A stretch of 64,000 nucleotides of DNA from DASUAL01 sp035763805 (lineage in GTDB: Bacteria > Gemmatimonadota > Gemmatimonadetes > Gemmatimonadales > GWC2-71-9): assembly GCA_035763805.1 (NCBI GenBank), contig DASUAL010000128.1, forward strand, positions 56,893 through 120,892, written 5' to 3'. Of this stretch, positions 51,373 through 59,465 are shown piece by piece. Numbering within the stretch: the first letter of the stretch is position 1; the number at the start of each line of letters is the position of its first letter. The notes beneath the pieces are model-generated. The model ran no database searches and had not been told where the DNA came from. It worked only from the letters and a program-made list of their open reading frames with translations. The position numbers and the translations under genes are program-made.

Positions 51373-52605
51373 ATGCTTCCGTCCCTGCAACAGGTTTTTC
51401 CGGAAACGTGGCGAGAGACGTTCCAAATCCTCGCCGCCGGGTTCACGTGGATCATCGACTGGCAGACTGCCGTACTCGGCTTTGCCATCACGGGCGACAG
51501 CGTGGGCGAGATTGCGCTGAAGTCGGTGCTCATCCTCCTCCCCAGCGCCCTCCTCGTGGCCGGGATCTGGTGTACCATGGCGTCCTTGTACACGCTGCCG
51601 TTCCGGTCGGGGCGTGGCGGCTTCCTCACGGCGCTCGTGGTGTCGTGGTGGGACGCGGCCCGGATGATCTGGTTCTACTGGGCGGGGCTGATCCGTTTCG
51701 GCGTGGTCGTGGTGGGCTGGATCTGGAGCCTGCTGAAGCTCGGAGGCTCGCTCCTTTTGGGGCTCGTCAAGTTCGTGTTCACGCGACCCCTTGCCCTGCT
51801 CGACTGGGCGACGCACCAGTACTTCCGGCCGGGCGTTCCGTGGCTCGCGTTCATCATCATCCTGCTGTGGTCTGCCCTCGAAGCGACGATCTTCACGTTC
51901 ACGCTGAAGCCGTTGATCACCGAGGTCCTGGCGGACCTGACGGGCACCGAGCTGTCGGGGTTTGCGGTGCTCGTGATTCTCTGGCCGTTCCTGTTCATCC
52001 TGATTTCCGGCAGCTTCGCGGCGATCCAGGCGCTGTCGGACGCGATCCGGACGAAGCAATGGTCGCAGATCGTTTCGATGGCGCTGGTCGAGGGGTTCGT
52101 CATGTTCTTCGAAGTGCTGTTCCTGTACCGCGAGCTGATCGCCGCGATCACGCCGTGGATCGCGCAGCAGACCGGCTACCAGCTGGGGTTCATCCCGACG
52201 CTCGTTTTCGCGTCCTTCGGTTGGGTCGGCGTGCGCGCGATGACATGGTTCCTGTTCGGGCGGTACGGGACGCCGGCCTTGCTCGGGATCCTCGCCCGCG
52301 AGAACATCGCTGGGGCCGGGGGCGGCGGTCCGACGGCGTCGCCGATCGAGCCGGACTTCTGGCGCGGCCCGATCCAGGCGCTCAAGGCCGAGGCGGAGTG
52401 GTTCAAGAAGGAAGCGCGCGAGGTGTTCGAGCTGCTCTCGCTGCCGGTGCTGCAGCTGCTCGCCGCCGCGGTGAACTTCGCCGTCGTCGTGATCCTTGGC
52501 CGGCCCACGTTCACCCTCCCGTTCCGAAACCTGGAGCAGGTGCTGGCGAGCACGCCGCTCGTCTCAGCGAGCGGCAAGCACGCCGTGCCGGGAGGGGCTA
52601 CATGA
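51373..52605 (+). CDS. Polytopic inner-membrane protein of unknown function
   Basis: I do not recognise the family. The 410-residue protein has about six to eight hydrophobic segments (for example SVLILLPSALLVAGIW near residue 50, FGVVVVGWIWSLLKLGG near 108, WLAFIIILLW near 156, FAVLVILWPFLFILISG near 195 and VMFFEVLFLY near 238). A cytoplasmic Glu/Lys-rich region follows (about 330-360) and a final hydrophobic stretch. ATG 51373 has GGAGG eight bases upstream. It is translationally coupled (ATGA) to a VWA-like lipoprotein, so the two probably work as one envelope complex. Confidence 0.75.
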   Translation: MLPSLQQVFPETWRETFQILAAGFTWIIDWQTAVLGFAITGDSVGEIALKSVLILLPSALLVAGIWCTMASLYTLPFRSGRGGFLTALVVSWWDAARMIWFYWAGLIRFGVVVVGWIWSLLKLGGSLLLGLVKFVFTRPLALLDWATHQYFRPGVPWLAFIIILLWSALEATIFTFTLKPLITEVLADLTGTELSGFAVLVILWPFLFILISGSFAAIQALSDAIRTKQWSQIVSMALVEGFVMFFEVLFLYRELIAAITPWIAQQTGYQLGFIPTLVFASFGWVGVRAMTWFLFGRYGTPALLGILARENIAGAGGGGPTASPIEPDFWRGPIQALKAEAEWFKKEAREVFELLSLPVLQLLAAAVNFAVVVILGRPTFTLPFRNLEQVLASTPLVSASGKHAVPGGAT

Positions 52606-53369
52606 GTGGCCGGCGGACCTGGCTCGTGACCCTGACCGCCGCGCTCACGATCGGCTGCCAGCCCACCGAGCAGTCGACGAAGCCTGCGTCGTGGACCATG
52701 GTCATCGGGATCGACGTGAGCGGGTCTTTCCGGGACTCGCGGCTGTACGACGACGCGGTCGAGTTCGCGTCGCTGTACATCTACGCCCATCTGAAGGGGC
52801 TCGGCGGGCTGCGCACCCCGACCGCGCTGTTCGTAAGCTCGGTGGGCGGCCTGCGCGCAGGCGAGACGAAGTCGTTCCATCCGATCAACGACTTCACCGG
52901 CCGGAGTCCGGCCCAGATCGCCGCCGACCTCCGTGCCTGGTTCCCCCAAACCGATCCGTACACGGACTACAACGCGTTCTTCCAGCGCGTGGCAGGGCTC
53001 GTCAAAGAGCGCGGGCTGGTCCTCGCTCCGTTGAACGTCGTGCTGCTCTCCGACGGCGTCTTCGACGCACCGGTCAGGGGGCGGCTCGCCGCCAACCAGA
53101 ATCCGTATGCGCGCATCGACCTGAGCCCGCTCGAGTTCCTGTCGCGCAGCGTGACGGTGCGGGTGCTGTACGCGACTCCCACCGTCGGGGAAAACTGGAA
53201 GAGGCTCATCCAGCGCAAGCGGGTGCGCCTCTGGACCCAGGAGGCTCAGGTGATGGCCGGGTGGCACAAGCAATTCCGCCCCGGCGTGCCACTCGAGCGA
53301 CAGGACGACTTATGGAAATGGGTGCAGGACAACGTCGACTTCAGGGCGAGAGGCGGCATGATGTTCTAG
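52602..53369 (+). CDS. Lipoprotein with a VWA-like domain
   Basis: The 255-residue protein has a lipoprotein signal (VTLTAALTIGC, Cys about residue 20). A von Willebrand A-like fold follows: the metal-site DVSGS motif in MVIGIDVSGSF near residue 33, ALFVSSVGG near 72, and LNVVLLSDGVFD near 147. Such domains bind ligands through a Mg ion. It overlaps the membrane protein upstream by 4 bases. The partner and ligand are unknown. Confidence 0.78.
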   Translation: MSGRRTWLVTLTAALTIGCQPTEQSTKPASWTMVIGIDVSGSFRDSRLYDDAVEFASLYIYAHLKGLGGLRTPTALFVSSVGGLRAGETKSFHPINDFTGRSPAQIAADLRAWFPQTDPYTDYNAFFQRVAGLVKERGLVLAPLNVVLLSDGVFDAPVRGRLAANQNPYARIDLSPLEFLSRSVTVRVLYATPTVGENWKRLIQRKRVRLWTQEAQVMAGWHKQFRPGVPLERQDDLWKWVQDNVDFRARGGMMF

Positions 53370-53393
53370 GCGAACGGCCGCGCACCAGAGCGA

Positions 53394-53454
53394 CTCGGCC
53401 CGGGGCTCCCTCCGCGACAACAAAGCACAGTCGCTTCGGGAACCCCGGGCCGAG
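53394..53454. terminator. Long inverted repeat between convergent genes
   Basis: CTCGGCCCGGGGCTCCC (53394-53410) and GGGAACCCCGGGCCGAG (53438-53454) are complementary at 16 of 17 positions, with a 27-base spacer. It separates the convergent VWA lipoprotein and bacilliredoxin genes, and probably stops transcription in both directions. Confidence 0.65.
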
Positions 53455-53476
53455 CCGCTTGGGCCGCGTGGTCGCG

Positions 53477-53911
53477 CTAGCAGTATCGCTCGAACGCCGC
53501 CGTCAGGTCCGCCGCGATGTCCTGCGCGCTCCGTCCCTCGATGTTCTTCCGCTCGAGCATGAATGCGAGCCTGCCGTCCTTGAACAATGCGATCTGCGGC
53601 GACGACGGGGCGTATCCCGTGAAGTAATGGCGGGCACGTGTGGTCGCCTCCGCGTCTTGCCCGGCGAAGACCGTGAGCAGCCTGCGGGGGCGCCGGGCAT
53701 GCCGGATCGCGAGCGCGGCGGCCGGCCGCGCGTTGCGCGCGGCGCAGCCGCAGACGGAGTTCACCACTACGAGCGCCGTGTCCGTGGCAGCACCCAGCAC
53801 GGCATCCACTTCGTCGGGTGTGCGGAGCTCCTGAAAGCCGAGGCTGGTCAGCTCGTCGCGCATCGGTTGCACGAGGCGCGGGTCGTAGAGGGGAATGTTG
53901 ATACCCGCCAT
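53477..53911 (-). CDS. Bacilliredoxin (BrxA/BrxB, YphP family)
   Basis: The 144-residue thioredoxin-fold protein carries the characteristic CGC active site in VNSVCGCAARNARPA near residue 52. Other family features are the N-terminal PLYDPRLVQPMRDELT, HYFTGYAPSSPQIALF near 94 and FMLERKNIEGR near 112. Bacilliredoxins remove bacillithiol from protein cysteines in Firmicutes; in a lineage such as this the thiol partner is unclear. A perfect TATAAT box lies about 37 bases upstream. Confidence 0.93.
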   Translation of the reverse strand: MAGINIPLYDPRLVQPMRDELTSLGFQELRTPDEVDAVLGAATDTALVVVNSVCGCAARNARPAAALAIRHARRPRRLLTVFAGQDAEATTRARHYFTGYAPSSPQIALFKDGRLAFMLERKNIEGRSAQDIAADLTAAFERYC

Positions 53912-53922
53912 GGTTCCTCGAA

Positions 53923-53936
53923 TCAGGGGTCAGGGG
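53923..53936. repeat. Two TCAGGGG units in the bacilliredoxin leader
   Basis: TCAGGGG is repeated head to tail, followed by a shortened TC. It lies between the -10 box and the bacilliredoxin start. It resembles the other short-period repeats in unit length, but two units could be chance. Confidence 0.4.
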
Positions 53937-53947
53937 TCGTTGAGCCA

Positions 53948-53953
53948 ATTATA
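53948..53953 (-). promoter_or_regulatory. TATAAT box upstream of the bacilliredoxin gene
   Basis: A perfect minus-strand TATAAT, with transcription expected near 53941 and a leader of about 30 bases. The -35 position shows only a poor match (TTCCGC at 18 bases). Confidence 0.45.
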
Positions 53954-53988
53954 GCGATGCACGCGGGCCGCGCGGAACCGATGGCGGA

Positions 53989-54153
53989 CTAGGGTTCACG
54001 TGGCTTCCCCTCTGCGAACCGGAGCAGAAAGGCCACCAGCAGCAGGGCGGCCGCGATCCCCACCAGCCAGCGCCACGCCAGCGCCATGCCCAGGAGCCCG
54101 CAGGCGACCGCGATGCCGCCGAGCCAGGCCTTGAGGACAAAAAAGCGGCTCAC
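53989..54153 (-). CDS. Small two-helix membrane protein (54 residues)
   Basis: The GTG at 54153 forms a GTGA overlap with the enoyl-CoA hydratase stop. The product has two hydrophobic helices (AWLGGIAVACGLLGMALAW, about 9-27, and GIAAALLLVAFLL, about 32-44) and a charged C-terminus RFAEGKPREP. No family is recognised. Coupling and clean topology argue that it is real; it closes the AtuA-like operon. Confidence 0.6.
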   Translation of the reverse strand: MSRFFVLKAWLGGIAVACGLLGMALAWRWLVGIAAALLLVAFLLRFAEGKPREP

Positions 54154-54914
54154 TGCTTGAGGAACGCCTGGAGGGCGGCGCGGAAGTCGGGCGTCGTCCG
54201 GCTCACGGCGTTGACGTCGGCGCCCAAACGGATGCCGTCTTCGAAGCCGAGACCGTCCAGCTGGTAGAACTGCTGCTTCGTGAACGCGAGCGCCGAGGCG
54301 CTTGATGCCGCGAGGGCTCGCAGCACCTCGCCCACCTGCTCTTCGAAGTCGGAGTCCTCGTACACCCGGGAGATCAGGCCCAGCTGCGCCGCCTCGCTGG
54401 CGTCCAGCACACGGCCAGTGGCCGCGAGGTCGAACGCCAGCTTCTCTCCCACGAGTCGTCTGAGGATGGTCATGACGATCGCCGGCACGAAGCCGCGCTG
54501 CACCTCGGGATAGCTGAACTTGGCGGACTCGGCGGCGAGCACGAGGTCGCACGCCGTGGCCAGGCCGCAGCCACCCGCGAGAGCGCGCCCCTGCACCACC
54601 GCGACGATGGGCTTGGGAAGCCGGCGCATCCGTATGAACACCTCGCCGAAATGCAGAGCCGCCTGGCGATTCTGCTCGACCGATAGGTCGGCCGACGCGA
54701 CCAGCTCGTTCAGATCCATCCCGGCGCAGAAGTCCGACCCCGCGCCCCGGATGGCCACGACGCGCGCCGCGGCGTCCAGGTCCGCGCGCTCGAGCATCTC
54801 GAGCAGGCCATCGATCATCGGGCCGTCAATCGCGTTCTTCTTCTCCGCCCGGTTCAGCGTGGCCGTGAGGACGCCGTGCTCCAAGGCGACACGCACTCGC
54901 TCGCTCCCGCTCAC
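54150..54914 (-). CDS. Enoyl-CoA hydratase family (LiuC/AtuE-like)
   Basis: The 254-residue crotonase-fold protein has FCAGMDLNEL near residue 62 and ALAGGCGLATACDLVLA near 110 (the first hydratase Glu is replaced by Gly). It keeps a Glu in FSYPEVQRGFVPAIV near 132. The EVxxGxxPA pattern with one Glu fits methylglutaconyl- and isohexenylglutaconyl-CoA hydratases (LiuC, AtuE). Its neighbours AtuA and a carboxyltransferase support leucine or acyclic-terpene catabolism. GTG start, GTGA overlap with the upstream gene. Confidence 0.85.
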   Translation of the reverse strand: MSGSERVRVALEHGVLTATLNRAEKKNAIDGPMIDGLLEMLERADLDAAARVVAIRGAGSDFCAGMDLNELVASADLSVEQNRQAALHFGEVFIRMRRLPKPIVAVVQGRALAGGCGLATACDLVLAAESAKFSYPEVQRGFVPAIVMTILRRLVGEKLAFDLAATGRVLDASEAAQLGLISRVYEDSDFEEQVGEVLRALAASSASALAFTKQQFYQLDGLGFEDGIRLGADVNAVSRTTPDFRAALQAFLKQ

Positions 54915-55282
54915 CGCGGCACCTCGATTTCCATCCGCAGCAGCGCTGTCGAGAACACCTTCCCCTGCGCGTCCGTCTTGAGGGAGATCGTCCCACCCCC
55001 GTCGAGCGCCCCATGCAGCAGGAAGTTGAGCGCGTGAAGGTTCGGCAGCTCATAGCGCTCGACCTTGTCCTTGATCATCCCGTCGAAGTGTCGGGCCACT
55101 CGCGCGGCGGTCACCTGCTTGACGAGCGTCGGGTAGTATTCGGGTTTCAGCGCGATGAGCCCGATGTTCGCCGTATCGCCCTTGTCCCCGGATCGGGCGT
55201 GCGCCAGTTCGAGCAGTCGCACTTTCCGGCGGCGTCCCCTGACCGCCCGACCGCCCGACCGCCTGACCCGCGTCGTTCTCAC
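54911..55282 (-). CDS. AtuA-like C-terminal (ferredoxin-fold) domain protein
   Basis: The 123-residue product contains LLELAHARSGDKGDTANIGL (about 25-44), a hallmark of the C-terminal domain of AtuA-type proteins, followed by LPNLHALNFLLHGALDGGG near 83. In Pseudomonas AtuA this domain is fused to the main DUF1446 part; here it is a separate gene overlapping it (GTGA). Its first 22 residues (Arg/Gly-rich) come from a tandem repeat at 55241-55268. A later GTG (KVRLLEL) could start translation without it. Confidence 0.8.
   Translation of the reverse strand: MRTTRVRRSGGRAVRGRRRKVRLLELAHARSGDKGDTANIGLIALKPEYYPTLVKQVTAARVARHFDGMIKDKVERYELPNLHALNFLLHGALDGGGTISLKTDAQGKVFSTALLRMEIEVPR
55241..55268. 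repeat. Tandem GACCGCCC repeat at the start of the AtuA-C gene
   Basis: Three to four 8-bp units (GACCGCCC, GACCGCCC, GACCGCCT, GACC) stand head to tail. The unit is the same as in the right arm of the radA repeat (4896-4926). Here I see no inverted partner arm. It encodes an Arg/Gly/Ser-rich N-terminal tail. Confidence 0.7.
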
Positions 55283-56667
55283 ACCTCTACCAGCTCGACG
55301 CATGGCTCCACCACCTGCTTGTCGATCAGCGCGGGCCAATAGGCCACAATCTCCTCGGGCTTCGGCCGCCCGCCCGCGAAGCCCGTCACACTCGGCGGCC
55401 CGTTGAGAATCAGCGGCGCGAGCTCGCGCGTGAAACGCTCCACGGCGGCCCGATCGGGCGATCGGACCCCGATCCGCAGCTGGACCTCCGGCAGGTCTTC
55501 CACCCGGGTTTCCCGCAGCGCCAGCGGGCCGTGGGTTGCGTCCGCCCCCACGAACTCCGTCAGGATCGACTCGAACTTGAGGCCGAGGTCTTTGAGCCGC
55601 TGTCGCAGGACACGGTCGGCGGCCTTGGCCTTCGCATACGCGTCCGGCCATGCGTACACCAGCGTCCCGACCGCTTTGTAACCGTAGAAGTATGCGATCG
55701 ACACCTTGAGCTTGTCCGTCGCCGGCCTGCCCCTGACTCCCGACACCTGAACCCTGTCTTTACCCGCCTGGCTGAGCCGGATGGTTGTGAAGTCGGCGAC
55801 GCAGTCGGGGGTGATGTATTCGGCAGGATTGCCCATCTCGTAGACCAGCTGCTCGGTCACGCCCGCGACGGTGATGCGCCCGCCCGTGCCGGGATGCTTG
55901 GTGATCAGGAACGTCCCGTCGGGGTGCGCCTCGACGATGGGGTAGCCGACGTTCGCCAGGTCGGGAACGGTCTCCCACTCCACGAGGCAGTTCCCGCCCG
56001 AGCACTGGGCCCCGCACTCGATGGTGTGGCCGGCCACGGTCCCGGCGGCAAGCAGGTCCCACGCGTCGCGCGTCCATCCGAACGCGTGGATCATCGGCGC
56101 GAGCGTGAGGCCGGTATCGGTGACACGCCCGGTGATGACGATGTCCGCGCCCTGTCGCAGCGCCGCGGCGACCGGCCACGCGCCGAGGTAGGCGTTGGCG
56201 GAGAGCACGCGGTCGCGTACGTCGGAGAGCGGACGGCCCGTGTCGAGGTTGCGAAGCTCGTGCCCCCGGGCGAGCAGGGCGTCGAGCCGACGCAGCAGGT
56301 CGTCGCCGGTGACGACGCCGATCTTGAGGCTCCCGCCGAGCCTGAGGCGACGCGCCGTCTCGGCCACCGCCTGGGCGCAGGCCCGGGGGTTCACGCCCCC
56401 CGCGTTCGCCGTCACCCGGATCCGCCGTTCGACGAGCGTGGGGAGGATCCGCTCCATCAGCGGAATGAAGTCCTTGGCGTAGCCGAGCGAGGGGTCCCGC
56501 GACTTCTGTTTCTGCATGATGGACATCGTGACTTCGGCGAGATAATCCATCATGAGGTAGTCGACCGGACCTTGCGTCACCTGGCGGTAAGGAGCCTCCA
56601 GCCAGTCGCCCCAGAAGCCCTGGCCCGCGGCGATGCGAACCGTCGGGAGCGGGCCCGTCTGGCTCAC
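55279..56667 (-). CDS. AtuA-like protein (DUF1446 family)
   Basis: The 462-residue protein begins with RIAAGQGFWGDWLEAP near residue 11 and contains DYLMMDYLAEVTMSIM near 33, TANAGGVNPRACA near 79, GADIVITGRVTDTGLTLAP near 162, HTIECGAQCSGGN near 208 and TEQLVYEMGNPAEYITPD near 265. These are diagnostic of AtuA, needed for growth on citronellol/geraniol in Pseudomonas; its biochemical role is not settled. GTG 56667 overlaps the S8 protease stop (GTGA). The C-terminal domain is encoded separately downstream. Confidence 0.88.
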   Translation of the reverse strand: MSQTGPLPTVRIAAGQGFWGDWLEAPYRQVTQGPVDYLMMDYLAEVTMSIMQKQKSRDPSLGYAKDFIPLMERILPTLVERRIRVTANAGGVNPRACAQAVAETARRLRLGGSLKIGVVTGDDLLRRLDALLARGHELRNLDTGRPLSDVRDRVLSANAYLGAWPVAAALRQGADIVITGRVTDTGLTLAPMIHAFGWTRDAWDLLAAGTVAGHTIECGAQCSGGNCLVEWETVPDLANVGYPIVEAHPDGTFLITKHPGTGGRITVAGVTEQLVYEMGNPAEYITPDCVADFTTIRLSQAGKDRVQVSGVRGRPATDKLKVSIAYFYGYKAVGTLVYAWPDAYAKAKAADRVLRQRLKDLGLKFESILTEFVGADATHGPLALRETRVEDLPEVQLRIGVRSPDRAAVERFTRELAPLILNGPPSVTGFAGGRPKPEEIVAYWPALIDKQVVEPCVELVEV

Positions 56668-59465
56668 GGGCGCACCACGACGCGCCGGACGGCGTCCGCC
56701 CCGACCCCGACGGGCGCCCGCACGCGCAGCTCGACAAGCGGCGCGAACCGCTCGGGGAGCACGAGCTCGGGCACCCTGCCCACGGTGAGTGCCGCCCGGC
56801 CCCCCGCGACGACGGAGACGTTGGATCCGCCGCCGAACGGCTGGCCCTCTCGCAGGAGGAAGCGCACCCGCACGGTGGCCCGCCAGGGATGCGCGCCCTC
56901 CAGCCGCGCGAACGCAGGGAACAGCTCGATGGTGAGCGGCTGGCCCTGCAACCCAACGGGGACACTGAAGCCGTGCCGCCCGAATGCGTAGTTCAGCGGC
57001 CCCTGGGAGATCTGCTGCCCGGTGGAGTCGAAGTCGGTCACGCCGAAGTCGGTGAATTCGTTCCATTGCTCGCGCGGCATCTCCACGTCGACAACCGCGC
57101 GCGTCGCCCACTGCGGGACCCGCACCACGAGGCTCTCGGCCGGCGCTCCCCGACCCGTCACCTCGAACGTCCCCTCGGCGCCCAGCAGTGTCGTGCTCAG
57201 CCGGCCGCCGGCACTCGCGGCCCCCGCGTTCCAGGCTTCGGCGTCCGCCAGCGCCAGCGTCGATAGTTCGGCGCGGACCGTCGCGGTCACTCCTGAGAGC
57301 GGGGGCGCAAACACGTCGAGCTCGTACACGCCTGGCACCACGTCCTCGGCGCGCACCACAAATTGCGCCGTGCCCGGGTCATCCCTGCCCATTGGGACAT
57401 CGTCGGCGTCGCGAAACGGCTGCCCGGAAGGTTCGTACAACCGGGCCGTAGCGCTTTGCGTGGCGGAATCGGGAAGCGTGACGGTTGCCGCGAGGGTCGT
57501 CCCGGGCCGCGCGACCCGCAGGAAGTAGCGCCGCACGCGCGCGGGGCCGATGGCGCGACGCTCGTCGTACAGCGGCTTCGAGGCGAGATCGTAGGGCACG
57601 ACCACCGTGTTCGGCAGCGTGAACAAAGGGCCGGCGAGCGTGTCGCTCGGGTTCCAGGCGGTCACGCTGCCGACATAGACCCCCGGCGCCGACAACGCGG
57701 CGCGGGAGTACGCCACCGGGATCTCGCTTTCGCGGGCCCCGGCCGGCATCAGGCCGGGGACCGAGAGCCACGGCGCGCTGCTGCGCAGCAGGAACTGGGC
57801 GGCGCGGAGCCCGCCGACGTGACGCACACGGAACACCTGCAGCGTATCGCTCGGGCTCGCGAGGCCATCCCGCCGGAAGGCGGCGGAAGCGCCGCCCGCG
57901 GTTCGCGCGACGTATTCGGAGCCCTGGTGGCCGCTCAGCAGCCAGCGGTACGCGGCTTCGAGCTGCGGCACGCCCGCGCCCTGGTCGATCACGGTCTCAC
58001 CCGGGAGCCGCGTGGCCGAGACGCGCAGCGCCTGCGCCACCTCTGCGGCGCTCACGTTGCGGCCTTCCTGCAGCATGGCGGACACGAGACGCGCCACGAG
58101 CCCCGCCACGTGCGGCGCTGCGAAACTGGTGCCGGGTTTGATCTCGTGCCCCGTATCCCAGCGGGGGACCGAGGAGAACGCCCACCCCGGGGCGACCACG
58201 TCCGGCTTGGCCGCTTCGGCACCGCGCGAGCTGAACGACTCGAGCACGTCGCGGTCGACCTGGGGCGCATCCTGCTGCCGCAGCGGCGCGAGCGGGCCGG
58301 GGAGGGTCGCACCGACCGTCAGGGCCAGGTCCGCCGAGCCCGGGAACCCCAGGCTCGACAGGCCCGGGCCGTCGTTGCCGGCGCTGATGGTGAAGACCAC
58401 GTCGGGATGCGCGACGAGGAAGGCGTTCACGATCGAGTCGATCACCGCCCGTCCCTCGAACTCGTTGCCCACGCCGAAGCTCAGGTTGAGCACCAACGGG
58501 AGATTCCGCTGGGCGGCGTAGCGGGCGGCGTACTCCATGGCGCGCTCCATGCTGCCGTTGACGGAAACGCCGCCGCGGGCGCTGTTCGCGATCTTGAGAC
58601 CGATGATCTGCGCGCCCGGGGCCACGCCGTCGAAGCCCGTCACGGTGAACAGGTTGTGCCCCGCGGCGATCCCGGCGACGTGCGTCCCGTGCCCGCCGTT
58701 ATCGAACACGAAATCGAGCGTGGGGATGCCCGTTGTCTCGCTGAAGTTGGCGACGATGGTGATGGGCTTCGTGCCGAGCGCGATCGTCTCGCGTCCCAGC
58801 CGGTAGTCATGCAGGGGCATTTCGTCTTCGAACGAGCCGTTCAGGTTCGAGTCGATGAAGGCGACCCACCCGTCGACGGCCCTCACGACGACGACGGGGA
58901 ACACGTCGGTATTGGTACCGTCCCCGTTCAGGTCGGCGGCGGGCGGCTTGCCGAGCGGCCGCTCCGACAGCTGCCCTGCGTACCACGTCGTGGTGCCGGT
59001 GAGCCGCGCGATCCGGCCGGCGCCCGCCAGGCTGCGCTCCGCGACTGACACGGTCCCGTTGGCCGAGGGCGTGACCGGGGTCAACGCCACGCGTCCTTCG
59101 CCCGAAAAGTCGCGCAGGTCGACGACTTTGGGCGCACCGGTGCTCGTCGTGATCAGGCCCTCTACGCCAGGATCGAGGCCCGTATCGAGGATCCCGATGA
59201 GCACGCCGCGCCCGTCGTAGGTGGGGTGGCGCTCCCGGAACCGCTCCACGCCGGTGCTCTTGAGCGGCATCAATCCCGACATGAACGCCACGGCCGGCGG
59301 CAGGATCGGCTGGGCGCTTGCCGCCGCATCCCGCGCCGTGGCCGTGGGGGGGGCCGTAGCGGTGGGCGGCGCCTGGGCCGGCTCGGATCGCGTAACGGGC
59401 GGCGTCGAGCCGGCGCAGCCGGCCGCGAGCCCGGCCAGGAGCGGCGCGAGCAGGCGTGATCTCAT
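56664..59465 (-). CDS. Subtilisin-like S8 serine protease, lipoprotein
   Basis: The 933-residue protein has a lipoprotein signal (LLAPLLAGLAAGC, Cys about residue 18). The catalytic Asp lies in LIGILDTGLDPG near residue 92, the His in GGHGTHVAGIAAG near 263 and the Ser in GTSFAAPHVAGL near 451. A roughly 130-residue insert with Asp-rich DLNGDGTNTD and DSNLNGSFEDE turns (possible Ca sites) lies between Asp and His. The long beta-rich C-terminal half (about 530-933) may be for substrate or surface binding. It is coupled to metabolic genes on both sides, which is odd. Confidence 0.92.
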   Translation of the reverse strand: MRSRLLAPLLAGLAAGCAGSTPPVTRSEPAQAPPTATAPPTATARDAAASAQPILPPAVAFMSGLMPLKSTGVERFRERHPTYDGRGVLIGILDTGLDPGVEGLITTSTGAPKVVDLRDFSGEGRVALTPVTPSANGTVSVAERSLAGAGRIARLTGTTTWYAGQLSERPLGKPPAADLNGDGTNTDVFPVVVVRAVDGWVAFIDSNLNGSFEDEMPLHDYRLGRETIALGTKPITIVANFSETTGIPTLDFVFDNGGHGTHVAGIAAGHNLFTVTGFDGVAPGAQIIGLKIANSARGGVSVNGSMERAMEYAARYAAQRNLPLVLNLSFGVGNEFEGRAVIDSIVNAFLVAHPDVVFTISAGNDGPGLSSLGFPGSADLALTVGATLPGPLAPLRQQDAPQVDRDVLESFSSRGAEAAKPDVVAPGWAFSSVPRWDTGHEIKPGTSFAAPHVAGLVARLVSAMLQEGRNVSAAEVAQALRVSATRLPGETVIDQGAGVPQLEAAYRWLLSGHQGSEYVARTAGGASAAFRRDGLASPSDTLQVFRVRHVGGLRAAQFLLRSSAPWLSVPGLMPAGARESEIPVAYSRAALSAPGVYVGSVTAWNPSDTLAGPLFTLPNTVVVPYDLASKPLYDERRAIGPARVRRYFLRVARPGTTLAATVTLPDSATQSATARLYEPSGQPFRDADDVPMGRDDPGTAQFVVRAEDVVPGVYELDVFAPPLSGVTATVRAELSTLALADAEAWNAGAASAGGRLSTTLLGAEGTFEVTGRGAPAESLVVRVPQWATRAVVDVEMPREQWNEFTDFGVTDFDSTGQQISQGPLNYAFGRHGFSVPVGLQGQPLTIELFPAFARLEGAHPWRATVRVRFLLREGQPFGGGSNVSVVAGGRAALTVGRVPELVLPERFAPLVELRVRAPVGVGADAVRRVVVRP

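Noticed and set aside
55724..55756. CCTGACTCC/CCTGA-like repeat inside the AtuA gene
   Set aside because: Only two or three degenerate units, with no inverted arm. It may be chance, so it was not listed as a feature.
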